NCBI GenBank assembly: GCA_048013815.1
Contig: CM106586.1
Coordinates: 16,802,001 to 16,866,000 of the forward strand
Reading direction: 5' to 3'
DNA length: 64,000 nt
DNA from: Setoptus koraiensis
Taxonomy: Eukaryota; Arthropoda
Both the position numbers and the translations under genes were made by a program. Under the pieces are notes generated by a model. The model was not told where the DNA came from. It saw only the letters and a list, made by a program, of their open reading frames with translations, and searched no databases. This document shows positions 1-14,700 of the stretch, one piece after another. The stretch's first letter is position 1. The number at the start of each line of letters is the position of its first letter.

Positions 1-2970
1 TATATTATATATTTATGATATTTATATTTATCGGTTATTTTATATGTGTCGGTGTGTGGATATTTATTTATACTGGCACACGGACACTTGTATTATACAA
101 GTTGCAAAGATTTGCATATGGATAGCACATGGCCAGCGGGCGCACTTGTGCAACGTCGGCCAGCACGCGATACAAGCCAAGTTTTGTAATAACGCGCTAT
201 AATAACTGACACAACAACGGGCCTTGGCCGCAGCTTATGCAAATGGGCTCATTTAATATTTAGTGGCTAATATTTGGCATTTCAATATTCACAAGTGTCA
301 GTGCTCATTATTACGTGCCCGTTTCGATTTCGTTTAGATTGATGTGCGCGCCGAGAGTCGACTGTCGCTGCCGTTATGCGTTTGAGCCGTTGCTGTTGTG
401 GTTGTTGTGGTTGTTGCTGTTGCTGTTGCTGTTGTTGTGGTTGTTGTTGTTGTTGTTGCTGTTGTTGTTGGTGGTGTCGCTGTTGATGGCGCTGTTATGT
501 GTTGTCTGTCTGCGTAGTGATTGTTATAGTGGCGGTTGTTGGTGTGGTTGCCGTTGGTGTCGCTGCCGTTGGTGACGCTGCGAGCTGTAAAGGTCGCAGA
601 GGAGGAGGCCGCTCTGAGAGAATTGCCCGGCTAGTCGTGCATTGCGTGTAGGCCGACGTTCTGGCAGCAGAAATTGCCGGCCACAACGTCGGCCAACAAC
701 GTCGGGCCAAAAGAGTTAGGGCGCCCTGGCAAAGCCATAACGGCGTCGTAATGGCTGGCATGCACTGGCCAGCCACTTGTTGCATTCGATGGTGGCGACG
801 ACAATGAAAACCAACAGCAGCCAACAACAACAACAGCAGCCAACGACAGCCAACGACAGCCAACGACAACAAACAATCGGTGGCCATCCGATGGCAGGCA
901 CTGCTCAGCTGACGGCCGACACAACAGAAGCGCATTCGAAATAGCTGCCAAGACACCTGTATAATTGAATGAGCCAGCGCACCTGTGGAAGCCCGATGAA
1001 AGGTTAACTGTAATTCAGTTTTGTGCACGCGATAAGCCGCACAAGAGTGCCTCTTGTCAATCGCGCTTGTCGTTGTCGGTTGTGGCTGCTGTTGTTGTCG
1101 CTTGTCGTTGTCGGTTGTCGTTGTCGGTTGTTGCTGTCGGTTGTTGTTGTCGCTTGTCGTGGTTGCTGCTGTCGGTTGTCGTGGCTGCTGTTGGCGGTTG
1201 CAGCCAGTTGCAGTGTGACGCCGATAGTGCACCGTTGCAAAATGGTGAATAATAAATGGTGAATAAATGCGTTTAGCATGCAGCCGAACCGTAATGAAAT
1301 GGTAAATAATGCAGCCGAGACACAGAGCGAGCGAGCGAGCGGAGGCCCAACGAGCGCTTGTCTATTATCTCCGATGTGCGCTTGTCGTTGTCGTTGTCGT
1401 TGTTGTTGTCGTTGCTGTTGTTGCTGCTGTTGTTGTTGCCGGTGTTGCCGGTGTTGTCGTTGTTGCTGTTGTTGCCGTTGTTGCCGTTGTGCTCACCACT
1501 GCGACGGAGCTCAGTTGCCACAAGCACCGTCTACCTGGCCGCTGCCAATGCTGTCGCCTGTCAGTGCCAGCGCTATCCACGACGAGCTAACCCGTTGCCG
1601 CTGTTGGCTGCACGACAGCGACGCCAACAACGACGCCAACAACAACAACGACAGCAACAACAACGACAGCAACAACAACGGCGACGCCAACAGCGACTCA
1701 ACTGGCGCTCAATTACAAGCGACAGACTCGAACAGTTGGCAACAACCTTGAATTTCGTCGAGTTTCGTGCGCTGAAAGGAACGCAAACGCAACTCGCAAG
1801 CGCAATTGCAAAGTGAAGGAAAAGAGCGAGCGGAAAAAAACTAAAAATGGATGGTGGGCAAAACGAGCTGACAACGTCGAACAAAGGCCGCGCTGAACAA
1901 CAACAGCAACAGCAACAACAACGACAGCAGCAGCAGCAGCAACACCGACAACAACAACAGCAACAACAACAATGGCTGCAACGGATGAGTTTAAACAACG
2001 GCAACTACGGCACAGGTGAGCTCGCTTGTCAACTGGAGCAGCCCGTTAGCTGACAAGCTCGCTGGCTGCTGGCTGCTGGCATCAATCTCAACGAATTGTG
2101 CGTTTTGTGACGGCAATGTCAACAATTGTCGTATCAATTTGCGATGTTTACCCAACAATGATTGTAAGTCACTCGCAATCAGCATTGACAGTCAGCTGAT
2201 CATCGGTTGATCGGCCATCAGCTGATGCACTGAGGGCCACTCAGCTGATCCTGTGATGGCCAGTGACTGGCTGATTGACAATTGCAGTGAGTATGCAAAT
2301 TATGCTTATGCTGACTGATGGCACACAAACAGACACATGACACAAACAGCTGACAAGAGCGTATTGCGCAATATATTGTCAGTGGGTTTAAAGACACATT
2401 AGAGACACAAGCATACGTACGATTATATATGATATGATATGATGTGCTCATGGTGCACCTGTCACGCCATAATAAACACAACATACAACATATAATGTAC
2501 ACGTAATGACAGCGACCAGCTGACTTGTGAGGGCCAGTTGTCATTATGTTGTGAAACTGGCTTACTTATGTTTATGTTGTGACTCACAACTTGTGAGCAA
2601 ACTGCGCGCCTTACGCAACAAGCGCGCTGAGATTACAATTGTAAAAGCTGGCAGCAGCAGCGGCACTACCTGTAGTGTTGTCTGCAGGTAAACGGCAGGC
2701 GGCGCGACGAGCGGCCCAACAAGTGGTCGATTAGCGCACAACGGAGGTGTTGATTGGCGTTCGAACGGTGCGTTCGATGGCGTTGATAGTGCCGTTCGAT
2801 CAAGAGTTGCGCGTCCAATCAGGCGAGCGGGAATGCGCGCCCAAACCGGCCCAGTGTCCGCTGCGTCGGCTCGGAATTCATTAGCGCGCATTAGCTGGCC
2901 GCGTCTTGGCGAGCGGCGAGCGCTGCGACAGCTCGCCTGGCCCAAATCGGGCGACACCCTCGACCGACGG

Positions 2971-3080
2971 GCCGGCCGACTCACGCTAACCGGCGGCCGA
3001 CTCACGCTAACCGGCGGCCGACGCTTGCTTAGCGGCCGGCCGACGCTTGCTTAGCGGCCGGCCGACGCACGCTGACCGGC
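2971..3080. repeat. GC-rich minisatellite built on GGCCGGCCGAC
   Basis: A unit of about 20-23 bases recurs in two variants, one with CTCACGCTAACC and one with GCTTGCTTAGC between GGCCG blocks. At least five units lie head to tail. Confidence 0.75.
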
Positions 3081-3849
3081 CGGCGAGCGAGCGGGCGAGC
3101 GAGCGAGCGGAAACAGTCTGGCGAGCCCGACTCGCTCGGGCTAATCAATCAATTTATGCAAATGCGCGACCGTCAGCCGATCCCTTCGGCCGTGGTCGGC
3201 GCTGTTGCTGGTGTCGCAGTCGGCGTCTCGGTCGTCGCTGGCGTCTCACAATGGTCAGTCGTTGTTGTTGTTGTTGCCGCTGTTGTTGCTGCTGTTGCTG
3301 TTGTTGCGACACAACTGTGCCGGCCACAAATATGGCACAGTTTGCGCCACACACGCATTGCGCAAGCGGCCAATCAGCGAGCTTGCGAGCCAGCTAATTA
3401 GTGATTAGCAATCAAGACTGGCGAAGAATCGCCAATTGTGCGCAATCGCATTCGCAACCAATTGGCCGCCAACGAGCCCATTATTGTAGCGGCCGGGTCA
3501 ATTAGTCTAATTGGCACTACGTCTGGCGTTACCAAGTGTGTATAAAACAAACTGCATTACATCACACTGCTAACAATATACTGTGTGGGCAACCTGATTT
3601 GCGTTCAATCGATGCGCGCCAACACACGAACCGGGTCGCATCCGGTCCGGCGCCGCTGTCATTGGCGACCCCTTATTTTTGCTTTTGCTTTTATGCTCGC
3701 TCGCTCTGTTTATTTTCGCTTTTATGCCCTCTCGTCCGGCGCATTTCTGCCTGGTCTGCACACGCCATCCACAGCGACATGCGAACAATTGAAAATTTTA
3801 AAATATTCCGCGCCGACGCTGCCACTTCCGGCCGCCGTCGGGCCCGGCC

Positions 3850-3942
3850 GGGCTCACAAGTTGTCGGGCCGCCGGGCTCACAAGTTGTCGGAGCTCACAA
3901 GTTGTCGGAGCTTGGAGCTCACAAGTTGCTGGAGCTTGGAGC
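3850..3942. repeat. Tandem repeat with CTCACAAGTTG core
   Basis: The core GCTCACAAGTTGTCGG occurs four times in about 90 bases with variable spacers (17-30 bases). Confidence 0.75.
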
Positions 3943-4425
3943 GCCGAGCTGGGTGGCGAGTGGAGCCGGCCGCTCGGGCAGCGCATCAATTCGGTTTTAA
4001 TTGCAACTTCAGCGCCGAGCACATAATACATAATACATGATACATGATGAGATAATACACGATATATGATGAAGCGGCGATGCGAGCGCCAATCGGCCAT
4101 AAAATGCGGCCGTCCGATTTTACAGTCACTGTTTACTGTTTCGGCTCTGTTGTACCGACTATTGGAGGCTCTGTCAGAGATGGAGGCGCCCTAAAAGAGA
4201 GCCAATAAACGGTCGGCCGGTCAGTTAGCCAGTCGGCCGGTAGCTGGTGCGATCTCAGGTGAGACAACAAACACATATTACATTACCGTTATATTGTTAT
4301 TGTTTGCCGCTTTGTTGTTCCGATTGCTCGGCTCATTTGCATTAGTTGGCGAGCGCCGTCAGTCGTAGCGGACACACTTGTGAGCCGGCTCTTTTTTCGG
4401 CCGCTCTCATAGTTGTTGCACTGTC

Positions 4426-4426
4426 C

Positions 4427-4494
<68 letters not shown>
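4426..4494. repeat. Perfect (CAA)23 microsatellite
   Basis: An uninterrupted CAA run of about 23 units. It is the longest pure trinucleotide array in the window. Confidence 0.95.
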
Positions 4495-4496
<2 letters not shown>

Positions 4497-4878
4497 AGAG
4501 TGATGCGGCCATAAACTGAACTGCGGCCCAACAGCCGGGCCGGGCCGGCCGGCCCGGCCCAGAACAGTTACGCCGCCAGGGGATAGGCAAACGAGATTTA
4601 AATGAAATGAGCGCCACGGGTCTAGGCGGGCCTGTTGAGCGTGATTAATCAATTAGCATGCCGTTGTTTGTGCGCCGTATATTGCCGTATATAACCGTTA
4701 TATTGTGACGGTACATGTAACGGGCCGCAAGCTTGCTTACGCAGCTCGCTCTTACTGTGTCGGGCCTGTTTGGCGTTCACCCTCGTGAGGTGGCGCTGCT
4801 GGCCAGCACAACTCGAACCAACAATCTGGTAGATAATTTGAAAATAATTGCAATTCGCAATCCACTCGAATTCCTCCC

Positions 4879-4999
4879 AAATCGCTCACATTTTGCGCTC
4901 CGAATCGCTCAAATTTCGCCTTCCGAATCGCTCAAATTTCGCCTTGCAAATCGCTCAAATTTTGCGTTCCAAGTCGCACAAACTTCGCGCTCCGAATTG
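4879..4999. repeat. 22-base minisatellite, about five copies
   Basis: The unit reads roughly AATCGCTCAAATTTCGCCTT followed by CC/GC. The central copies are nearly identical and the outer ones have diverged. Confidence 0.8.
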
Positions 5000-5744
5000 C
5001 AGCCGTTCGTGGCCAGGTAGCCGGTCGCGGGCCGGCAGCGGCCAGGTAGCCGGTTGCGGGCCGGTCACAACTGGCCCGACGCGACAGCCCGAATTCCCGG
5101 CTGGAATTTGTCCGTTTTGAGCGCCGACTTGCAATATTTTGGCTTCAGTTACCTGAAAATATTGGCAGCAAGTATCGGCTCGCCGCCAACGTCGCAACCA
5201 ACTGTTGCTCGTCGGCGGTTTGTCCGACTAGCGAAACTGCGCCCGTCACAACGCGGCCAAACAGTTGCATTTGGCTAAATACGGATGCACGTTATTAATC
5301 AGCGAGCGAGCTGTGTCAGTGAAAATATGTTCAACTCAAAGGTGAAGGTTGACGGCTAACGAAGATGGCGCTCGTGTGCCAAGAGCGTGTTTATTGAAGG
5401 GCTCACGCCTAAACGGCACACGACCAATGATTACATCATCATAATGGTAAAATTCATATTATGAATTTCATAATTTGTGTCGACATTACACCTACCCGCT
5501 ATCGCTGCTGGCCCGATCGCTGGGCAATAATCGGAGGGCAAGCGCGTAATGAGTATTAATAAGTATCTTATACTAGTTGTAAGTGGGCAGCCGCTCGCTC
5601 GCCGAGCTGGGGCCGCTTACAATTAGCGGCGAACCCGACAGGTAGAGCGACAAGCGAGACGGCGCCTGGCGGTGATTTATTGATTTATTGTTGTTTGTTG
5701 TTGTGTCGACTGGCGAGGCCGTTGCGCGGCGCAACAATTGCGGG

Positions 5745-5858
5745 CTCGCCGGCTCGCGCAACGTCGGCTCGCCCGCTATCGGCTGACTCGGCGTCGTCTC
5801 GCCGGGTATCGGCTGACTCGGCGTCGGCTGACTCGGCGTCGGCTGACTCAACGTCGGC
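5745..5858. repeat. GC-rich 15-base repeat (GGCTGACTCGGCGTC)
   Basis: GGCTGACTCGGCGTC and close variants (TATCGGCTGACTCGG, GTCTCGCCGGG) are repeated head to tail. Confidence 0.7.
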
Positions 5859-8334
5859 TCGCGCGACACAACGACATCCGCAAGTGACGTTGTGATTAGT
5901 GTGACAGTTGTGATTGGCGTGTCACATTTGTCGCCGTCAGACAGTGACGCCGGCCCGAGCGACAGGTGAATTGTTTGATGAGACGACGCCAGTGGCGCGA
6001 TCGTCGGCAGCCCACCTGGCTGGCGCTGTTTGCTGCTTTTTTGTGTGCCGCTGTCAGTTGTAATTATTATGTAATGACATGCGCTATTAAAACAACATCC
6101 TTGTCGGTGTGTGTGTGTGTGTCATAGACGACTTAATAACTCACCTATGTTACCTGTGCTACCTGTGCCCTCTTTGCATATCACCCATGGGCCGGCAGCG
6201 GTTGCAGTTGCGCAACAGGCGCATATTGTTGACATCATCACCACTGACAACTAATAATGAATGTGAACTAATAATGCTTTTAATGTTAATGTTGTGCATA
6301 GCAGTTTGCGACGCAACATTAGCAGTATCGGCATGTATGCAATGGCCCAGTAATGGATACAAGCAGCTAAAGATGAAACATTGCAATGCAAATGCGAATG
6401 CAAACACCGCTTACGTAACTCACAATGTCACATGTTGGCCGACAGAGAGTGTTGCTGTCGTTGTTGTCGCTGTTGTCGGTTGTTGGTTTTGCTTTTTATT
6501 CTGATTATTATGTCAATGCAGCTGATCAATTATTTCTATCTGTAGTTGAGCAGTGGCGCCTGAGCTCGTAGGCGTCGCTGCCCAACTACAACTACCGCTC
6601 AACCACAACTACGACAACCGCTCACCTACAACTACAACAACCGATCAACTACAACCAGTAGAAACACTCATGTGCAGCCAACTTGAGTTGAACAGCAAGC
6701 AGCAAAAGTATAAACTGTCCGGCGAAATATTTTCTGATAATTGTGTCAGTGAGCCTGTGTGCCAATTGACAGAAGCGGCACAACGAGTGCCCTAGGTGAG
6801 TGGTCAATCGTGTGCCACAATGACCAAATTATTATTATTATTATTGTTGTTATTATTGCTCCATTCCATTGGCCAATTCGACAGCTTGTCAGACAGTCAG
6901 ACAGTCAGCTGACAACCTGTTACTGACGCAAGCAACTGGAGCAACTTCAAGTTGAAGGTTTATTGACATTGTTGTCTCACAACGTTGTCAGCTGTGTCGT
7001 TGGCGGACAATACTGTCCGTCAAGTGGAGTTAACCCTTTTGCCGGACTCTTGGCCGTTTCACTGCAACGGCCCTCGCTTCCACCGGCCGTTGGCACATTG
7101 TGCCGGGCACAATCGACATCAGCTGTTGTTGGCAGTTGTCGAACACGACACCGCAACAACAATGACAACTGTCACAATGTCATAATACATGTCGCAAGCG
7201 TGCACTGCAAAATGCGCGCTGCCGGGCCGAGCTCGCCAACAGTGTCAGTCTGACAGTGTTAGTCTGACAGTGTCAGATGGAGCGATTTAGATCAGCCGGT
7301 AAGTGCATCAATGTGTCACGATATTACTGTGGCGACTGTCAAAGTTGTCGTGTTGTGACAGGGCCTTCACCTGTCACAACACGACGATATTCACGCGCTC
7401 TTGAGCGCAAACTGTCCAACTGTCACAACTTGTGGCGCACAAGTGGACAGGTAGCCTATCTGTCAGATATCTGTCAGACGGGCTCGCATCAGATGGGCAC
7501 GCACAGAGAAATATTCACGAGTGACGCGTGAATATTTGTCTCGTGCGTTGTTTTCGTGCGCCGTCGCGCCGTTTCCTGTCACCGTGAGTCACGGTGACAG
7601 TGTCACGACACGCCAGGTTCACGGGTGAATCGCGGGCGACCGGCGGCACCTTTGCGCAACCTTTCGGGGCAGTTGGCATTCGGCAGTTGGCATTCGGCAA
7701 AGTGCAATGCAAACAGCAAACGCAAATATTGGTACGTATTCATTTGTGAATACCGACCCGACCGACGCTAACGAGGGTCGCGTCGCAAGTCTCAACGTTG
7801 GCAGTGCAACCTCGAGAGGGTATTTCAAATTTAAATACCGTTCAAATACCGTATTTGTGCAAGTCAGTGATCTCTCGCAATTGATCTCTCGCAACTTTTG
7901 AATCGCAAGTCGGCGAGATGCGGCTCGCCGATTACTGTCTCATTATCTATGTCACTCATGATTGCGCTAGCCATAGATGGAGCTAGTGGAAATTGCTGGC
8001 GCCTGCACGCAGATGCGCCGAGCCGCAGTATAGATAATAAATGATGAAACAAGCGATTCCAATTGAAAGTCGTCGCTCGCTTGCTGCATGAATCGCATGC
8101 GATAACCATAAATAATATCTAGTTTGGTTTCAATTTCATCACTTCGAATTCGCTTCACAGGCCCGAGCGAGAGCCGCGAATAAAGTTGCAAATGCAGCCG
8201 ATATAAATAAGCGATTCCGACTAGCGAGCCGATTTAATTAGCATTAATACATCATCTGGCTGATGATGATGACGCCACTTTTATATATTTATACGACTCT
8301 TGATATTTATAACTGTACCGGCCGACTCACGCAG

Positions 8335-8560
8335 ATTGCCGTTGAGTCGCGCTGAGCCGCCTCTGAGCCGCCTTTGAGTCGTCTTTGGGTCGCCGCTGAG
8401 CCGCCTTTGAGTCGTCTTTGGGTCGCCTTTGAGTCGTCTCTTGGTCGCCATTGAGTCGCCTCTGAGCAACGCCTGAGTCGCGCCTGAGTCGCCTCTAGGT
8501 CGCGCCTGAGTCGCGCCTGAGTCGCCTCTAGGTCGCGCCTGAGTCGCGCGCCATTACGCT
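8335..8560. repeat. Degenerate GAGTCGCC minisatellite
   Basis: About 225 bases of repeats of the kind CTTTGAGTCGTC, TTGGGTCGCC and GCGCCTGAGTCGC. The unit drifts from about 14 to 10 bases along the array. Confidence 0.75.
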
Positions 8561-9688
8561 GGTGTTCGGGCGCGGGCTTGTGTGAGTCGCCGGCGAGCCG
8601 GCGGCCTGTGACGGCCCCCGCGACTCAGCGCGCGCTGCGGCTGTCGCTGCGCGTCGCTCCCGAGTCGGTCCAGAGTCGGGCTCAACTCTTGCCGCAAGCT
8701 GTGCCGACAGCGACGACGCCGTGAGTCGGGCTTGCGCGGCTGCCGGCCGGGGGCGGGTGCGGGCAGCGCTCGGCAAGGTTCAAGTTGAGCCGGTTGTTGA
8801 GCCTGCTACTACTAGGCTCAGCGCGGCCCAGTACGATGAATGGCAACAGCGCCAGCAACAACAAAGAGCCAAACAACAACAACGACACCAACAGCAACAG
8901 CAACAACGGCAACAACAACAACGGCATCGTCGTCACTTGCAAATGGCGAACAAACAAGCGATGACGTTGCCTGGGTAACAGTTTGCTTTTCGCCATTGAG
9001 CCGAGCACAACAACTCGCCAGACGAGCGACGTAACGAGGCGCAGCCAACAATTGGCAATAAAGAAGCGAGCGAGACAAAAATCAAAACAACCAAACAACA
9101 CAAAAACAACAACAATCATCGCTCGTCGTTGGCCTACAGCGGCAACCACAGCGACACCAACAACAACAACAACAGCGACACAACAGCAGCGACACAACAA
9201 CAGCGACACAACAACAACAAAGACAACAACAACAGCAACAGTTGTTATCGCAATTAGTGGGCTCGTGCATACAAATAGCGGCCATTAGCGAGTTGAGGCA
9301 ACAACAACAGCGACGACGACGCGCCAGAGAACACGTCACTGCACGTTCCGCGAACAACAGCAAGCGACACGAGAGCGCGGCACAAACAAAGTGATTGATT
9401 GGTTATCGCGCGCGAGTTAATTAGCGCATCGAGATCAATATCGCACGGCAAGTCGCAACAATAACAAGAACATCGCACAGCAAGTCACAACAATAACAAG
9501 AATATCACATCACACACATACGAGAATATCGCACAGCAAACGACAACAATAATGAGAATATCGCTCGGCAAATCGCAACAATAATAAGAATTGTTTGGGT
9601 GTATTGTGCCACCATTGTGCCATCATTGTGCCATCGCAAGCGGCCAATTGTCGCCAATTATTACAGTGATAATATCCTGCTGCTAGCA

Positions 9689-9791
9689 CCAGCATCGACA
9701 GCACCGACGGCATCGACAGCATCGACAGCACCGACAGCATCGACAGCATCGACAGCATCGACAACATCGACAACATCGACAACATCGACAG
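9689..9791. repeat. 9-base repeat (ACAGCATCG), about 11 copies
   Basis: The array runs ACAGCATCG, ACAGCACCG, ACAACATCG without interruption. The 9-base period makes all frames open, which explains the spurious ORFs on both strands. Confidence 0.85.
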
Positions 9792-10316
9792 CCAGCCAGC
9801 GAGCTAGCCGCCGAGAGAACAAGTGCAACAAAACAAGTGCAACAATTGGAACATCGCCGTTTGTTTGTGTCATATTGGCACACGACGACAACAACAACAA
9901 CAACAACAATTATTATCACATAGTTGCATTGTGTCGCACAATTCAACAGCCAGTCTCATTATTGTCGCCGTCACAGCTAAATTGATCCAATCAATCAGAT
10001 TAGAGCAGATTTAGCATTGGGCACCAAGCCAGCCACTAGTCACTGCATTGCGCTGGGCACGCCGGGGCACGACAAGCGCCGACGCAACAACCGACGCGAC
10101 AGCCGACGCAACAACCGCGCAACAACCGGCGGGACACACTCTGTGAGCGGCCCGTTTCACCGGTGAGTGTAGTGCCCACACAATACCCACCCACAGTACC
10201 CCCAGACAGCGTGTGGCGACATTGTGATTGGGTTGCAAAAGTGCATTGCATCACGCACACGTAGTATCGTCGACGGTTGGCACAATTGTATCAATTAATT
10301 AACATTAGCAGCCGGC

Positions 10317-10411
10317 AACGACAAGCAAGCGACGGCGCAACGAGCAAGCAAACAAGCGCAACGAGCAAGCAAACAAGCACAACAAGCAAGCAAACAAGCA
10401 CAACGAGTGCC
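10317..10411. repeat. Tandem repeat of CAACGAGCAAGCAAACAAG
   Basis: A unit of about 20 bases is repeated four times with small changes. Confidence 0.75.
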
Positions 10412-11766
10412 AATAGCAACAGCGACAATCACCTGTTGTGTAATCGAAACATGGAAGGATGAAGAGTTGACACCAATTACTATTTCCCATATCGCACACA
10501 CCATCGGCGCAACTATCGGCGCGACTATCGATGCAACTATTCAGCATGACACAACTATTTACTAGGTGAGTTACTAGCAACTCTGACTCACAGTCTCTGT
10601 CGGAGTCTGTGAGCCGTCGCTCGAGACGAGCCGACAATAATACAACATTGTGAGATAATAATACTAATAAGGCGCTAATAACGCGACCGAGCTCGAGCTG
10701 GTCGTGCTGCTATTAATACGCTGCTGCCGCCGCTGCTAATACAACAGCCAGTGCAACAGCCAATGCAACAGCCAATAACAAAGAGTATATCACGCGACAG
10801 CGCTGCTGATGTTGTCGGTGTCGGTGTCGTCAAGTCGCATACTTTTAGTTGTTCAGCTCATTTCGCGTCGTCGCCATTTATCGCCCATCACCTGAACTAT
10901 CTACGACTAGCTACTGATCCATAGCATAGAGTACAGTGTGTAATGTTAGTGGGCGCATTGTTGGTGCACTCATTACACTCATTACACATATTGCGCGACG
11001 CAATCGAGTATTGGAGTATTGATATTGGCACAATGCACAACATTACATAACAACTGTTGCGACTAATCTGCTACCAACAAATACATAAATATACAGTATA
11101 AGTATATAAATATATACTTGTACATATAGTACTGTACCGGTATATATAGAGGGCAGATTCACGAGGCATGATTCATAGAAGCAAATTCAGAAGCAGATTG
11201 CCTCGCACAACCACTGACAACTCGCGCTTTGCTACTCACTATTTACACTCACAATATTTATAACTATTTATAGCTCACCTGTCCGCCTCACCTGTTCTCA
11301 CCTGTTCTCACCTGAGCGCTTCTCGTGCCCAGTTGTAACAGCGTCAATAAGCACTGTCGCCAACTCGCACTGTCGAGCACTGCCGAGCACTGTCGAGCAC
11401 TGCAGCAAGTCGAGCACTCATTACGCCGTACTAACCATTATCGTTATTATCGTTATTATCGCTATTATCGTCTCTCCAATATCCAATATCCAATAATCAA
11501 TCCATTCAATCGGCCCCCTCAATCGGCGCCTGAACTCAACATTGTCAACATTGTCGACATTGTTCGTCCGCACATCATCGACATTAACTGTCCGCAACTC
11601 GTCAATGCAAATTTGTCCGCAACAGCAACAAATTTGACCCATTGTGAGTGACACCAAACGTGAAACGTCCATCGACAAATGACAAATGTGAGCACATCGA
11701 CAAACAAAGTGAACGACAAACAACAAACAAACAAACGACCAATACAAACAATCACCAATCAAAACT

Positions 11767-14700
11767 ATGGCCATTAACGGCCCTGGTGGTGTGCCCAGTT
11801 ACTACACAGCCAGCCAGCACCAGCAAGACCATAATATTGCATTCATCAACCAGCAAACCAGCAGCAACGGCAAACAACAAAATTTACAACTATTCACTTG
11901 CAACGATTTCAGCAAGCAGCACCAATCATTGGCGCCCATTGCGCCACCGCCAAGGTTACGTCACCACACAACAGTAGCAGCGCCAACAGCGCCGCCGCCG
12001 CCAACAACAACAACAACGGCACCAACAACAACACACAACAGCAACAACAACAACACCAGCAGACTAAATAATCATATTACGTCATCGTCGGTGATAAACA
12101 ACAGCAACCACAATGATTCGCCGCTATTGTCAAACTACAACTACAAATTGTCAACGGCGGCCAACGGCGCCGCCACAGGACCCCAGCGGGGCCACCAGCG
12201 CCGCCAATCGGTGGCTCGCCTGTTGCCCGACATCAGCAAACTGAGGCTGCTCAGCTGGCTGGTGGAGGCCTCAAACGAAATGATAAACTGTGATATGGCC
12301 ATAATGGACGGCGTGTACGCCAAGTTAAATCACAGCCAGGAGTCGCTGTTGTTCTGGTCGGCGCCCGCGCCCCCGCAGCCCGTGGCGTGCGGCGCGTCGC
12401 CCCACCTGTCGCCGGTGGCACCGCGGGCCGGCGGGCTCATGTTCTCAGCCGCGTCAGCACAATCCATCGACAGCAACTCGTCGTCGGGCTCGCTGCGGAC
12501 GCTGCGGGCCCACGAGCACCTGTGCGGCCTCAATTCTGCCTGCCGGCAGCGCCAAGCGGGCGCCGGCTCGCCCAAACTAAACGCAACAAACTATACGCGG
12601 CAAATTAGCGGCAATTGTGAATGTCAATTTCCGGCCCCGGGTGAGCGCCGGGCCGGAAATGAATTGTGCGACAAGACAAACAGTGAGCAATCTAGTCAGC
12701 AACCTAGCGGCAAACGTGAGCAAAAGGCTGCCAAAATGAGCAAGAAACAATTGAAGGAGCAGCGAAAACAGGAAGAGAAACTGAGACAGCAACAGGACAA
12801 ACTGATGTCGTTGTCGCTGGCCAACGACGACGATGTCGCCCCAGTCGACACAACAACAGCGACAACAACAGCAACGGCAACAACAACAACAACAACAACA
12901 ACGGCAACAACCAACGTTCAGAGGCCGGCCACAATTTGTGATCAACACACAACATTGACAAACTGTGAAATCAACCACGACACAGGTGAACCGTCGTCGC
13001 CGCTCGCCTGTGCCGTGCGGCTACCCGTCGACCCGAGCGCGGCCCGGGGCTCGTCGTCGGGCTCGTCCACCTCGTCCTTCATATCGGGCGCCAGCGACCA
13101 CGGCTCGTCGTCGGTCAACTCGACGCCCACCTCCTCGTCGCCGCCAACAATATTTGATTCGCCGCTCACCGACCAACTGCAATTGGTGGCGGCCGAACAA
13201 TCGCCATACGCCATGTTTGCGCACGCGTCGTCGCTGTCGCCCTCGTCGGCGCCCTGCTCGCCCAGCTCGCCCGATCCGCTGCCCGCGCCCGTCGCGGTCG
13301 GCCCGACGAGCGGTGCTGACCAGCAGCAGCAGCAGCAAGCGGCAAGTGCGGCCCGCGCCGAGAAGGGCACCGAAAACATTCTGATGCGCATAATATCGCG
13401 CCTGCCCAAAGATCGCAACAACATAAAGTCGGCCTCGCTGTTGCGCAACCAGCGGCTGTTCTCGTCGAGCGGCGGCCCGGCCGCCGCCGGCGCCGACCCG
13501 AGCGACCTCGAGTCGGCCAAGCGGCTGAGCTTGCGCAACCACGAGAACGCCTCCTCGGCTTGCAGCGAGCCGGGCGCCGTGCGGCCGGAAGTGGAGCAAG
13601 TGAGCAGCAAGTGCGGCGACGATCTCGACCAGGGATTCGAGGAGGACTTCAATTGCGACGACGACTCGCTGTCGTGCTCGCGCCAGGACAGCATCACGCT
13701 GTCGGACAATTTGGTGGGCGCGGCGCCGGGCAGTTGGCCCGGTGCGGACGCCGACCCGCTACCGGACGACCGGCAAGTGGGGGGCGAGGGTCAAGTGCAC
13801 TTGTTTTCAATGGAGCGCACGGGCAGCGCGGACGGGCCGACGGGCATGTGCGTCAGTTTGCACGATCTCAGCGGCGGCCCGACTGTGCATAATAATAACG
13901 ACGACGATAATCATAATAATAATCATGCCCGCTTTTGCGATACCGGTAGTGGGCGGGCGGACGACCCGGCTTCAGACGCGGCGCACCACCGGGTAATGAC
14001 GGCAAACCGGAAGTTGCAGCACTATCAATCATCCAATTCGCTCACCATGTCCAATGTGTCGTTGGCGCCACCGTTTGCGTTGCAAAATAAATCCTGCCAA
14101 TGTTACGAGGAGCGCCAGTGCCGGCTGCTGGCGGGCCAGTCGTCGGGCAGGCGGCGCGCGTCCGTGCAGCGGCGGCTGGCCGCGCGCAACCCGTTGCAAC
14201 AATCTCACAACAACAACAACAACAACGCCAACAACGGCGCCGGTGATACAAACAACAATGACGACGGATTAGCGGATTCGGCGTCGCTGTTGTCGGGCCA
14301 AAATAGTCAGACGAGGCCAATTATGAGCGCGGCCACCCTAAGTGATATTATCCGTCAAATAGTTATGGATCACAACAAATTAAGCCGGCTACTGCAATCG
14401 ATCATAACGCGATACGACGCCGAGCGACTGCTTGTCATGTCGGCAACAGCTGACCAGCAGCACCAACAGCAACAACAGCAACCACATCAGCAACAACAAC
14501 AGCAACAACAACAACAACAGCAGCAGCAAGATACGGCCGGCGAGCAACAGCAACAACTGCTGAACAACGGTCATCGCATCGACATCAGTGCCATTCTGAA
14601 CGCGCTCGACGAGTGCTCTTGCAATTGCCACCACCACAACCGTCACCACCACCACCACCACCATCACCACCACCACCACCACAACAACCAGTCGCTAATC

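Larger units (their letters stand above)
1..11640. other. GC-rich repeat-laden region, no gene recognised
   Basis: I see no open reading frame here that looks like a real protein. The longer frames translate only runs of trinucleotide repeats (Leu/Val/Cys on one strand, Gln/Asn/Thr on the other). The stretch is dominated by TTG/CTG or CAA/CAG tracts (about 390-480, 805-870, 1060-1200, 1380-1495, 1615-1690, 1896-1972, 8845-8930, 9145-9245), short minisatellites listed separately, and GGCC/GCGAGC-rich DNA. Several consensus splice donors (for example near 4256, 6795 and 10564) could end untranslated first exons of the gene starting at 11767, but no exon can be proven from sequence alone. Confidence 0.6.

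Noticed and set aside
495-1751. Long frames on both strands near the left end
   Set aside because: They translate trinucleotide repeats (Gln/Thr/Asn or Val/Cys/Leu runs) that keep all frames open, with no ordered segment.
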